The notes under the pieces are model-generated. The model worked only from the letters and a program-made list of their open reading frames with translations, did not search any database and had not been told where the DNA came from. From Lewinellaceae bacterium (GTDB lineage: Bacteria; Bacteroidota; Bacteroidia; Chitinophagales; Saprospiraceae): a stretch of DNA of 64,000 bases. Where the stretch lies: contig JADJYW010000001.1 in assembly GCA_016719605.1 (NCBI GenBank), forward strand, positions 496,001 through 560,000, in the 5' to 3' direction. Shown here in pieces: positions 1 through 8,148 of this stretch. Each line of letters opens with the position of its first letter. The first letter of the stretch is position 1. A program made the translations under genes and the position numbers.

Positions 1-365
1 TGGATAGCCCGGATGTGGTATTGCTCAACCCGTATCCCGTGACCCACGACAAGGTGGTACAATACCTCAACTCCGTGGATGTGCTTGCGCTTTGTTCGTT
101 CGGAGAAGGCTCGCCGAACGTGGTGAAAGAAGCCATGACCTGCAACTGCCCCGTAGTCGTTACCCCCGCCGGCGATGCCGCCTGGGTGGTAGGCGATACG
201 CCGGGCTGCCAGGTTGCGACCTACGAGCCGGCGGATTTTGCGGAAAAACTGCGCCTGGCGTTGCATTTTTCCGGCCGTACCCGGGGCCGCGAACGGATTG
301 TAGAACTGGGGCTGGACTCGGAGGCGGTGGCGGCGCGGATAGAGGGGGTGTATCGAAAGGTTTGA
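1..365 (+). CDS. Glycosyltransferase, C-terminal part (cut by window start)
   Basis: The open frame runs into the window from base 3 and ends at a TAG/TGA-bounded stop after about 120 residues. The visible part looks like the C-terminal Rossmann half of a GT-B family 4 glycosyltransferase: a stretch reading ALCSFGEGSPNVVKEAM (the usual E-G-x-P-x-x-x-x-E-A-M nucleotide-sugar binding region), then CPVVVTPAGDAAWVV, and a short C-terminal helix. Such enzymes add a sugar from a nucleotide donor to a growing polysaccharide at the cytoplasmic face. Its place at the head of a polysaccharide cluster agrees. Acceptor and donor cannot be told. The N-terminal half is outside the window. Confidence 0.8.
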   Translation, partial: DSPDVVLLNPYPVTHDKVVQYLNSVDVLALCSFGEGSPNVVKEAMTCNCPVVVTPAGDAAWVVGDTPGCQVATYEPADFAEKLRLALHFSGRTRGRERIVELGLDSEAVAARIEGVYRKV

Positions 366-366
366 G

Positions 367-531
367 GGTTTGAAGGTTTCTGGTTGGAGGGTTGGAAGGT
401 TTCTGGGTTTCTGGTTGCAGGGTTTCTGGTCCCAACAAGAAACCCTCCAACCAGAAACCCTCCAACCCTCCAACCAGAAACCCTCCAACCAGAAACCTTC
501 CAACCCTCCAACCAGAAACCTTCAAACCTAA
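367..531. repeat. 15-bp repeat array, two opposed halves, leader of asnB-like gene
   Basis: Degenerate tandem copies of a unit close to AACCAGAAACCTTCC. Bases 367-432 carry it in antisense orientation, 436-531 in sense orientation, so the RNA could fold into a long hairpin between the glycosyltransferase stop and the next start at 561. The sense half is almost free of G. Related arrays occur elsewhere in the window just upstream of start codons. The open frames across it on the minus strand are repeat translations, not genes. Confidence 0.8.
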
Positions 532-560
532 TTGACTTAATCGAATCAATCTAAAATCTA

Positions 561-2420
561 ATGTGCGGAATATCCGGCATAATCCATCTTCACGGCCGGC
601 AGGTGCCGGAGCAGTCGCTCAAAACCATGATGCGGGCCATGAAACACCGTGGCCCCAACGACGACGGCCTGTTCTCCGAGGGCGGGGTGGGGCTGGGCTT
701 CGTGCGCCTGAGTATCCTCGACCTGAGCGCCGCCGGCCACCAGCCCATGTTCTCGACCGATGAGCGCTATGTGCTCATTTTCAACGGCGAAGTGTACAAC
801 TACCTCGAACTGCGGGCGGAACTGATCGGAAAGGGCCACCATTTCCGATCCGGCTCCGACACCGAAGTGGTGCTGGCCGCCTGGCAGGAATGGGGCGAAG
901 CCATGCTGCACCGGTTCAACGGGATGTGGGCGCTTGTCATTTACGACCGCCAGGATAAAAAGGTGTTCGCAGCCCGCGACCGCTTCGGCGTGAAACCGTT
1001 TTTTTATGCAATAGACGGCGAACGCATCCTTTTCGGCTCCGATATCCGCTCCATCACTGCCGTTTTGGGCCGCAAACCGACGCCCGATCAGGAAACGCTA
1101 TTCAACTTCCTCGCCTTCAACCGTACCGATCAAAACGACGGCACGTTTTTGCAGGAAGTCAAAAAACTCGATCACGGACACTGTTTTCACCTCAACCTCG
1201 CACCCGGCGCTCCGGCTGCCGAAAAAACCTTCCGCCCCCGCAAGTGGTACGACATCCGCAAGGAGATCAAAGAACCATTCAAAAACCCGGAGGAGTACCG
1301 CGAAATGTTTGCCTCCGCCGTCGGCTTGCGCCTGCGCAGCGATGTGCCGGTGGGCGTGTGCCTCAGCGGCGGACTCGACTCGTCGAGCATCGTGTCGGTA
1401 CTGTTGCAGGATTTTCAAAAAAAGGATTTGAGCACCTTTTCCGCGGTTTACGGCAGCGGCCAGAACGGCGATGAGTCGTCGTTCATTGACCTGTACAAAG
1501 GCTCGGTTCAAAATATGTATTACACCCGGCCCGATGAAAACAGCCTGTTGGCCGACCTCGACGACCTCGCGCTGGCGCAGTACGAACCCGTGCCCAGCAG
1601 CTCCACCTACGCGCAGTACCGCGTCATGAAACTCGCCGCCGAGCACGTCGTGGTTACCCTCGACGGGCAGGGCGCCGACGAGGCACTCGCGGGCTACCAC
1701 TATTTCTTCGGGTTTCATTTCAAAAACCTGCTGCGACAAGGCAAACTCGGAGCATTGGCATCCGAAATGACCCATTACTACGGCAAACACCGCTCGCTGT
1801 ACGGCATCAAAAGTCTCGTGTTTTTCCTGCTGCCGGCGTTTTTGCGCACGCAGGTACGGGTTATGGAAAAGGGCTACCTCGACCCCGATTTTTTTCAGGC
1901 AAACGCCCACCGCAGCAATGTCATCACCGAGGATTTGTACGGCTCCCGGTCGCTGCAAGAGGCGCTGATCAACCATTTCGAGTTCAAACTGGAGCACCTG
2001 CTGAAATGGGAAGACCGCAACTCCATGTGGTTTTCGCTCGAAGCCCGTGTGCCGTTTCTGGACTACCGCCTCGTGGAGCGCACGCTCAGCCTGCCCGACG
2101 ACATGATCATTCGAAAAGGCATGACCAAAAACATCCTCCGGGAGGCCATGAAAGGTACCCTGCCCGAGGCTATCCGGATGCGGCGCGACAAGGTAGGTTT
2201 TGAAACCCCCGAAGCCGAATGGTTCCGCAAACCGGTTTTCCAGAAATACATCACCGACCTGATTCACAGCGAGCCGTTCATCAGCCGCGGGATCATGGAC
2301 ATCAAAAAAGTACACGGCATTTACCAAAAACACCTCGCTCGCGAGGGCAACTACTCCCGGGAAATCTGGAAATGGATTCACCTCGACAAATGGTACAACC
2401 AATTTATTGACGGAAAATGA
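561..2420 (+). CDS. asnB: Asparagine synthase (glutamine-hydrolysing) family protein
   Basis: 619 residues, the usual length for the family. The start gives MCGISGI, so Cys2 becomes the N-terminal nucleophile of the class II glutamine amidotransferase domain (about 2-200). The synthase domain has the pyrophosphate loop SGGLDSS at about residue 269, followed by the LDGQGADE and ARVPFLD segments typical of the family. The reaction is ATP-dependent transfer of ammonia from glutamine to a carboxylate, making an amide. Within a polysaccharide cluster such paralogues often amidate uronic acids or other surface glycan carboxyls instead of aspartate; that is inference from location. The stop overlaps the next start (ATGA), which implies translational coupling. 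Confidence 0.9.
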   Translation: MCGISGIIHLHGRQVPEQSLKTMMRAMKHRGPNDDGLFSEGGVGLGFVRLSILDLSAAGHQPMFSTDERYVLIFNGEVYNYLELRAELIGKGHHFRSGSDTEVVLAAWQEWGEAMLHRFNGMWALVIYDRQDKKVFAARDRFGVKPFFYAIDGERILFGSDIRSITAVLGRKPTPDQETLFNFLAFNRTDQNDGTFLQEVKKLDHGHCFHLNLAPGAPAAEKTFRPRKWYDIRKEIKEPFKNPEEYREMFASAVGLRLRSDVPVGVCLSGGLDSSSIVSVLLQDFQKKDLSTFSAVYGSGQNGDESSFIDLYKGSVQNMYYTRPDENSLLADLDDLALAQYEPVPSSSTYAQYRVMKLAAEHVVVTLDGQGADEALAGYHYFFGFHFKNLLRQGKLGALASEMTHYYGKHRSLYGIKSLVFFLLPAFLRTQVRVMEKGYLDPDFFQANAHRSNVITEDLYGSRSLQEALINHFEFKLEHLLKWEDRNSMWFSLEARVPFLDYRLVERTLSLPDDMIIRKGMTKNILREAMKGTLPEAIRMRRDKVGFETPEAEWFRKPVFQKYITDLIHSEPFISRGIMDIKKVHGIYQKHLAREGNYSREIWKWIHLDKWYNQFIDGK

Positions 2421-3331
2421 GCCTGCGAAACACCGTATTCAAACTCTTGCGCTACTCCGGACTGCCTTGGCTGATCCGGGAAACGCTGCAACGCCGCCGG
2501 GTGACGATCGCGATGTTTCACGACATCGCGCCCGACCATGCCGAGCAGGTGTTTGGGTATTTGGCCAAAACGTACCACGTCATTTCCTTGGACGACTACC
2601 GCGCTGCCCGCCGGGCCGGCGACGCCTCCCGGCTGCCCGACAAGGCGCTCATTATCACCCTCGACGACGGGCACATCCGCAACCACACGCTGCTGCCTGT
2701 TTTGGAAAAACTAAACCTGCCCGTCACGATTTTCCTGTGCGCCGGCATCGTGGACACCAACCGCCACTACTGGTTCAAATACAAACACCCCGAAATAGAT
2801 ACCCAGGCGCTGAAACTCGTGCCAAACGAGGAGCGGCTGGAAAAACTCGCCCGCGTCGGTTTTCAGCCGGAACGGGAATTTGATACCCCGCTGGCTCTGA
2901 CCAAAACACAGATTCGGGAAATGGAAAGTCGCGTCAATTTTCAGAGCCACACGGTATTTCATCCCTGCCTGCCCACCTGCACGGACGCCGAGGCGCGAAC
3001 GGAAATTTTCGACTCCAAAAAAATCCTCGAACAAAACTTCAGCCTGCAAATCAACGCTCTGGCGTACCCCAACGGCGACTACTCTGACCGCGACATTGAC
3101 CTGATCAAACAAGCCGGATACGACTGCGCCATTGCGGTGGATTTCGGCTACAACACCCTGAAAACCGACCCCTACCGCCTCAAACGCCTCAGCGTGGACG
3201 ACACCGACAACGTGGATACCGTGTGTGTAAAAGTCAGTGGCTTGTGGACGCTGCTGATGTGGCTGGCGGGAAAACGGCGGTTGAAACCCCCCACCCCCAG
3301 CCCCTCCCCCGGGGGCGAGGGGTGGGGGTGA
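2417..3331 (+). CDS. Polysaccharide deacetylase (NodB-like, CE4)
   Basis: 304 residues. Motif 1 is TLDDG with Asp83/Asp84, and the metal-binding motif 2 is SHTVFH (His178 and His182), both as expected for a carbohydrate esterase 4 fold that removes acetyl groups from N-acetyl sugars. No signal peptide is obvious, so it may act on cytoplasmic lipid-linked or nucleotide-sugar intermediates or be exported differently. It overlaps the preceding gene by 4 bp. The last 14 residues (PPTPSPSPGGEGWG) are encoded by a GC-rich palindromic repeat rather than by family sequence, so the natural end may have been extended by repeat invasion. Confidence 0.85.
   Translation: MSLRNTVFKLLRYSGLPWLIRETLQRRRVTIAMFHDIAPDHAEQVFGYLAKTYHVISLDDYRAARRAGDASRLPDKALIITLDDGHIRNHTLLPVLEKLNLPVTIFLCAGIVDTNRHYWFKYKHPEIDTQALKLVPNEERLEKLARVGFQPEREFDTPLALTKTQIREMESRVNFQSHTVFHPCLPTCTDAEARTEIFDSKKILEQNFSLQINALAYPNGDYSDRDIDLIKQAGYDCAIAVDFGYNTLKTDPYRLKRLSVDDTDNVDTVCVKVSGLWTLLMWLAGKRRLKPPTPSPSPGGEGWG
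3287..3331. repeat. GC-rich palindromic repeat at deacetylase 3' end
   Basis: A C-run/G-run inverted repeat (CCCCTCCCCC facing GGGGGCGAGGGG) that encodes the tail of the deacetylase and includes its stop codon. It should form a very stable hairpin and could stall or end transcription. Coding TPSPSPGGEG-like tails is a known habit of dispersed GC-rich repeats in environmental bacterial genomes; the assignment here rests on the visible palindrome. Confidence 0.6.
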
Positions 3332-3340
3332 CACGTTCAG

Positions 3341-3408
3341 CCAACCTTCCAACCAGCAATCTTCCAACCTTTTCCAACCAGAAACCTTCCAACCAGTAAC
3401 CTTCAAAA
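3341..3408 (+). repeat. 15-bp-type repeat leader upstream of FemAB-like gene
   Basis: Copies of CCAACCTTCCAACCAG(A/T)AACCTTC in sense orientation, ending three bases before the ATG at 3411. No in-frame stop interrupts it in the frame of the following acyltransferase. Confidence 0.8.
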
Positions 3409-3410
3409 TC

Positions 3411-4441
3411 ATGCAAGTAACCATACACACTACTTTTCCCAAATCGAACAAAACGGCCTTCTCGCACCGCTCGACCACTTTGTGGACGCCAACCCGAACG
3501 CCAACTATTTCCAGAGTGGCGAATTTTTCCGCTTCATCGAGACCGTTGGCGGGTACAAGCCATTTCTTGTTGTGGCCACAAATGATAGCGGTGGCATCAT
3601 CGGGTCGCTCATGGGCGTCGTGCAGTCGGATGGCGGCGGACTAAAATCGTGGTTTTCCCGGCGCATGATCGTGTGGGCCGGGCCGCTTGTTTCTACAGAA
3701 ACTTCGGTGGATCAGAGCGATGTGGCAAGAAAGTTGCTCCGTGCATTGAAGCGGCACGCGCAAGGCAAGGCGATTTTCATCGAGTTTCGCAATTTCTTCG
3801 ACTGCTCCCCTCTCCACAGTGATTTCGAGGCCTGCGGGTTCCGCTTCCGCCCCCACTTGAATTATTTGGTCAAGACAGACACCGAGGCTGAGGCCAAGGC
3901 CCGCTTGAGCAGCAACCGCCGCCGGCAAATCAAAACCAGCCTCGCTGCCGGCGCTACCGTCGGCGAAGCCGAATCGGAAGCTGATGTGCTGGGTTTGTAC
4001 GGTATTTTGGAAACGCTGTACCGTGAGAAAGTGAAAAAGCCGCTGCCCGGCCCCGACCTGTTTGTGAACATGTGGAAATCGCCGGCAGCCAAGGTGTTTG
4101 TGGTGAAATACGAGGGTAAGGTGGTAGGCGGCAGTATCGGGCCGACCTACAAAGACAAGGTGCTGTACCAGTGGTATGTGTGCGGCGAAAACGGAGTTGT
4201 CACCGGGGTACACCCCAGCGTGCTGGCTTCGTGGGCGCCCATCGAATACGGCGTAAAACACGGGTTCGATCACTTCGACTTTATGGGCGCCGGACGCCCC
4301 GAGGAAGACTACGGGGTTCGGGAGTTCAAGGCCCGTTTTGGCGGCGAGGAGGTGTGCTACGGGCGCTACGAAATGGTGCTCAACCGGCCCCTGTACCGGG
4401 TTGGAAAATTAGGACTGGAAGTTTATAAGAAAATCAAGTGA
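3411..4441 (+). CDS. FemAB/GNAT-like acyltransferase (BioF2-type domain), start uncertain
   Basis: The long frame gives about 320 residues from 3482, where the only usable start would be a GTG inside a conserved-looking segment (HFVDANPNANYFQSGEFFRF). In that frame the sequence continues meaningfully upstream (HYFSQIEQNGLLAPLD) to about 3428, but the only ATG, at 3411, is in another frame and reads MQVTIHT. One missing base between 3420 and 3434 would join them, so I place the start at 3411 and suspect a frameshift or assembly error. The rest fits the acetyltransferase-6/FemAB-like family used in cell envelope synthesis: RRRQIKTSL, then GGSIGPTYKDKVLYQWY and a C-terminal EFKARFGGEE. It probably transfers an amino acid or acyl group to an amino sugar. 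Confidence 0.7.
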
Positions 4442-4461
4442 GGCAGCCAAGGGAGTTTCCC

Positions 4462-4544
4462 CGCCGCGCTTGGTGTTTTCACCAAGCGCTAACGAGTGCG
4501 ATTACCGAGTGCGATTGCGCTTGGTGAAAACACCAAGCGCGGCG
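4462..4544. repeat. Paired hairpin repeat (REPIN-like)
   Basis: Two perfect 28-bp inverted arms (4462-4489 and 4517-4544), each itself a hairpin built on CTTGGTG-TTTT-CACCAAG. The spacer holds a direct repeat, CGAGTGCGATT twice. It lies just after the acyltransferase stop and could act as a terminator. The same hairpin core returns three times at 52.66-53.0 kb. Confidence 0.85.
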
Positions 4545-4557
4545 CAATTCATTTTTT

Positions 4558-4634
4558 GACAGGATAAAAAGGATTTACAGGATTTTCGGCGACGGAGTCG
4601 CCTCATTTATCCTGTAAATCTTGTAAATCCTGTC
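4558..4634. repeat. Imperfect inverted repeat (CAGGATTTACAGGAT type)
   Basis: The left arm, about 4558-4583, faces the right arm, about 4609-4634 (ATCCTGTAAATC followed by TTGTAAATCCTGTC). The loop contains a small perfect hairpin, GGCGAC-GGA-GTCGCC. With the preceding paired hairpin it fills the 298-bp gap between two genes; nothing coding was seen there. Confidence 0.7.
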
Positions 4635-4702
4635 TGAAAAAAATCAATTCCCGTCAAAGCCATGCTTTTGAGACAGCCTCTGATTACCAGTAGCGTGAAT
4701 CT

Positions 4703-4734
4703 ACTCATCGTTCATCACTCATCGTTCATCACTC
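4703..4734 (+). repeat. Two-copy 14-bp repeat leader upstream of DUF354 gene
   Basis: ACTCATCGTTCATC occurs twice in tandem (4703-4716, 4717-4730) followed by a partial third copy, ending six bases before the ATG at 4740. The hexamers recur in the leader of the T9SS protein at 38.9 kb. Confidence 0.75.
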
Positions 4735-4739
4735 TACCA

Positions 4740-5816
4740 ATGCGCGTAATCTTCGACATCGGGCATCCCGCCCACGTACATTTATTCAAACACCTGGCCC
4801 GTTTGCTGATGAAAAACGGCGACGAAGTGCTGTTCACCGCCCGCGACAAGGAGTTTGAAATTGACCTGCTGAAAGCAGAGGGCTTTCCGTACGTCAACTT
4901 CGGCAAACACTACCGCAGCCTGCCCGGCAAACTCTGGGGACTGGTTCGGTTCGATGTGCAGATGTTTCTCACGGGGTTGAAGTTCAAACCCGACCTGTTT
5001 GTGAGCCACGGCACGCCGTACGCCGCGCACGCCGCGTTTTTGCTCGGCGCTAAAAACCTCGCCATTGAGGACACCGGCAACCTGGAGCAGGTCATCCTGT
5101 ATCGGCCGTTCACCGACGCCATCCTCACGCCGGCCGTTTTGCCCAAAGACCTCGGCCCCAAACAAATACGCTACAACAGTTACCACGAAATAGCCTACTT
5201 GCATCCCGATTTTTTCACACCGGATCCGTCCATCCGCTCCTGGCTGGGCGTACGCGAAGACGAGGAATACGCCATCATCCGCTTTATTTCCTGGAATGCT
5301 ACGCACGACGTGGGGCACAAAGGCATGTCGGCCGACGACAAGGTGCAGCTCGTGAAAAAACTCTCGGAACGCATGCGGGTGTTCATCACCTCCGAGCGGG
5401 GGGTATCCGACGAACTCAAGCCATTTTGCCTGAGCATGCCGCCCGACAAGTTTCACCATGTACTGAACTATGCTTCCATCGTGGTTAGCGAAGGCACAAC
5501 CACGGGCGTGGAAGCCGGTATTTTGGGTACGCCCTGCGTGTACATCAGCACCTTCGTGGACCCGAATTGTCAGGAAATGGAGCAATTTGGACTGGTGTTC
5601 AACACGTCCGAATCCGGCAAGGTGTTTGCCATGGTGGATCAGGTGCTGGCTGAAAAACGCGAAGTATACCGGGAGCGCAGCAAGGCGTTTCTGGCTACCA
5701 AGGAAAACGCCACGCAGTACTACTACGATTTCATCGTGGACCGGTACAAAAAAAACGGCAAAACACGCCCAACCCTCCAACCCAAAACCCTCCAACCAGA
5801 AACCCTCCAACCTTAA
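4740..5816 (+). CDS. DUF354 family protein (glycosyltransferase-like)
   Basis: 358 residues from the ATG at 4740, which gives the family's usual beginning MRVIFDIGHPAHVHLFK; a longer frame from 4662 only adds repeat-encoded residues. DUF354 proteins have a GT-B-like double Rossmann fold and occur in archaeal and bacterial polysaccharide clusters; biochemical function is not settled. A C-terminal segment SEGTTTGVEAGILGTPCVYIS resembles the donor-binding region of UDP-GlcNAc 2-epimerase/MurG-like enzymes. The last 15 or so residues (TLQPKTLQPETLQP) are pentapeptides encoded by the 15-bp repeat that precedes the next gene, so the true domain ends near KKNGK. Confidence 0.8.
   Translation: MRVIFDIGHPAHVHLFKHLARLLMKNGDEVLFTARDKEFEIDLLKAEGFPYVNFGKHYRSLPGKLWGLVRFDVQMFLTGLKFKPDLFVSHGTPYAAHAAFLLGAKNLAIEDTGNLEQVILYRPFTDAILTPAVLPKDLGPKQIRYNSYHEIAYLHPDFFTPDPSIRSWLGVREDEEYAIIRFISWNATHDVGHKGMSADDKVQLVKKLSERMRVFITSERGVSDELKPFCLSMPPDKFHHVLNYASIVVSEGTTTGVEAGILGTPCVYISTFVDPNCQEMEQFGLVFNTSESGKVFAMVDQVLAEKREVYRERSKAFLATKENATQYYYDFIVDRYKKNGKTRPTLQPKTLQPETLQP
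5767..5813 (+). repeat. 15-bp repeat leader upstream of epimerase gene
   Basis: Three sense copies of CCAACC(C)-AAAACCCT/AGAAACCCT units that both encode the tail of the DUF354 protein and end nine bases before the next ATG. Confidence 0.8.
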
Positions 5817-5821
5817 AAGGC

Positions 5822-6796
5822 ATGGCAGTCAACTTACTAATTACAGGCGGAGCCGGCTTCATCGGCTCCAATTTAGTGGAGAAATTTCTCCGCGACGACC
5901 GCATCGCGCTCGTGCGCGTCGTGGACGACCTTTCCAACGGGTACTTCGAAAATATCGAGGAGTTCCTTCCGAACCCGAAATTCGAGTTTGTCAAAGGCGA
6001 TATCTGCGACTACGGGGTGTGCACCAGCGTCATGCGCGGCATACACAAAGTGACGCATCAGGCGGCCCTCGGATCGGTGCCGCGCTCCATCGAAAATCCC
6101 ATGCGCACCAACGAGGTGAATGTGGGCGGTACCGTCAATATCCTGCATGCGGCCAAGGAGGCCGGTGTGGACCGGGTGGTGCTGGCCTTTTCGTCCAGCA
6201 CCTACGGCGACAGTGCCGAGTTGCCCAAAGTGGAGGAGCGGATCGGCCGCCCGTTGTCGCCCTACGCCGTGAGCAAGTACGCAGCGGAGTTGTACGCCGA
6301 AGTGTTTGCCAAAACCTACGGCTTGCCTTTTGTTGGCTTGCGGTATTTCAATATTTTCGGGCCGCGGCAAAACGCCGACAATCCCTACGCCGCCGTGATT
6401 CCGATTTTTTGCAAGGCATTTATCGAGGAATCGCCGTTTAAAATATACGGCGACGGCAAGACGAGCCGCGATTTCACTTATGTGGAAAACGCGCTGCACG
6501 CCAACGATCTGGCGTTGTTTACCGAAAACAAAGCAGCGCTGAACCAGGTGTACAACGTGGCCTGCGGCGAGCAAGTGGACCTGAACGAAATGGTGGAAAT
6601 GCTGCGCCAGATCACCGGCAAAAACATCCGGCCCGAGTACGGCCCCGAACGCGCCGGCGACGTGAAACACTCCAAAGCCGATATTTCCAAAATACAGCGG
6701 CACCTGGGCTACAGCCCGCAGGTGCGGATGCTGGAGGGTTTGAAACGGGTGTATCAATATAACCTGGAAAAATACACGGCTAAAAATTATGCGTGA
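5822..6796 (+). CDS. NAD-dependent epimerase, UDP-GlcNAc/GalNAc 4-epimerase type
   Basis: 324 residues, an extended short-chain dehydrogenase. The nucleotide-binding TGGAGFIGS lies at residues 8-16 and the catalytic pair is Tyr148/Lys152 (YAVSK), with the preceding SSSTYGD. The segment ALGSVPRSIENPMRTNEVNVGGT resembles WbpP/TviC-like enzymes that act on N-acetylated UDP-hexosamines, rather than plain GalE, and a separate GalE lies at 22.5 kb. It probably supplies UDP-GalNAc or a related sugar for the cluster. It overlaps the next gene by 8 bp. Confidence 0.8.
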   Translation: MAVNLLITGGAGFIGSNLVEKFLRDDRIALVRVVDDLSNGYFENIEEFLPNPKFEFVKGDICDYGVCTSVMRGIHKVTHQAALGSVPRSIENPMRTNEVNVGGTVNILHAAKEAGVDRVVLAFSSSTYGDSAELPKVEERIGRPLSPYAVSKYAAELYAEVFAKTYGLPFVGLRYFNIFGPRQNADNPYAAVIPIFCKAFIEESPFKIYGDGKTSRDFTYVENALHANDLALFTENKAALNQVYNVACGEQVDLNEMVEMLRQITGKNIRPEYGPERAGDVKHSKADISKIQRHLGYSPQVRMLEGLKRVYQYNLEKYTAKNYA

Positions 6797-7565
6797 CTTT
6801 ACCCTTACCGCTTATCGCAGCCTGCTCGATGCCTTCAAAGAGGCGGGCTACCGATTTCAGACATTCACGGAGTACCTGAATACTCCGTTGGACAAGGTGA
6901 TTCTGCTGCGCCACGATGTGGACGACCGGAAGCTGCACAGTCTGGAGTTTGCCCGCATTCAGCACGAAAAAGGCATCGTGGGCAGCTACTATTTCCGCAT
7001 GGTACCGGAGAGCTACGACGAGGGCGTCATCCGGGCTATTTACGACATGGGCCACGAGGTAGGGTACCATTACGAGGATATGGATTTTGCCAAGGGCGAC
7101 CCGCACAAAGCGATCAAACTCTTTGAGCAGCATTTAGCCAAATTGCGCCGGGTGGTGCCGGTGACCACGATTTGTATGCACGGCAGCCCGCGCTCGCCGT
7201 ACGATAACAAGGATGTGTGGAAACACTACCAGTACCGGGACTATGACCTCATCGGCGAGCCGTATTTTGACCTTGATTACCGCCGGGTGTTTTATATGAC
7301 GGACACGGGCAGGCGCTGGAACGGTAGTTCGGTGAGCGTGCGGGATAAAGTAGAGGATCACTTCGGACTGGTTTTTCGCACGACATTCGATATTGTTGCG
7401 GCCATCCGGGAGGGCCGTTTCCCGCAGCGGGCCATGCTCAACTTTCACCCGCAGCGCTGGACGGACGATCCGACGCTCTGGCTCACCGACAAGTACCAGC
7501 AGCAAGCCAAGAACATGGTGAAGTACTGGTTGATCAAAATGCGCAAGGCCTCTGCGGCAGGTTGA
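6789..7565 (+). CDS. NodB-like polysaccharide deacetylase-related protein
   Basis: 258 residues, overlapping the epimerase by 8 bp. LLRHDVDD (Arg41 to Asp46) matches the first motif of NodB-like folds, and GYHYEDMD near residue 95 takes the place of the usual H-x3-H motif; later HGSPRSPYDN may bind a ligand. No signal peptide. It belongs to a divergent cytosolic branch often seen in O-antigen and capsule clusters (WbmS-like); whether it is an active deacetylase is unknown. Likely co-translated with the epimerase. Confidence 0.65.
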   Translation: MRDFTLTAYRSLLDAFKEAGYRFQTFTEYLNTPLDKVILLRHDVDDRKLHSLEFARIQHEKGIVGSYYFRMVPESYDEGVIRAIYDMGHEVGYHYEDMDFAKGDPHKAIKLFEQHLAKLRRVVPVTTICMHGSPRSPYDNKDVWKHYQYRDYDLIGEPYFDLDYRRVFYMTDTGRRWNGSSVSVRDKVEDHFGLVFRTTFDIVAAIREGRFPQRAMLNFHPQRWTDDPTLWLTDKYQQQAKNMVKYWLIKMRKASAAG

Positions 7566-8148
7566 ATTCAATTTATAGCACGCCCGACAAATACCCGCAT
7601 TGGGGTATTGTTCTATTTAAATGCAGATTTGGCCGCGTGGAAATACAGGGTTGGCATTGTTTTGGCGGCTTTGGGAGTCGAACGAAACGAATTCTGCCGC
7701 GCCTCTTGTGGCCGGCCGAATGTGCGATTGATTTATTTTTCAAAACAATTCTAACGCCTATACGATAACTTGACATTTCAACCGGCGACCACGCCAGACA
7801 CATCTGACCCGCGCATACCGGCGCGTACTGCATCTCCTCCCCCCTTTCATAATCGGCAGTACACATCTCGGCCCGGCGTCGCTGCGGGATAAATCCACTG
7901 TTCACGCCTTTTTTAATCCGGGTATACACCTCGCTCCCGAGTGTGTATGCGTGATTTCCGTTGTCGGGCATGATGCCTCGGGCAAGCGGTAGTCTTTTAC
8001 AAACGATTGAATTCAGCGTAAAAAATATCCTTTTTTAATCCCTTCTCCCCCCGTTTTCGCCCGGAAGACTCCGGGATCGCTAATCCACCCCCCTTCACAT
8101 TCGTGCTTTTCTTCGAAACAACTTGCATCACCAAAAATAGCAAGACAG
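7566..8148. other. 583-bp intergenic region without a supported gene
   Basis: The stretch splits the polysaccharide cluster. A minus-strand frame of 132 codons (7573-7971) is open but has no recognisable domain, an odd Cys- and Arg-rich composition in its second half, and competes with a short plus-strand frame; I do not call it a gene. It may hold the promoter of the sugar transferase at 8149 and remnants of a decayed gene. Confidence 0.5.

Noticed and set aside
7573..7971. Minus-strand frame of 132 codons in the gap of the polysaccharide cluster
   Set aside because: No recognisable domain, odd composition and a competing plus frame; not enough to call a gene.
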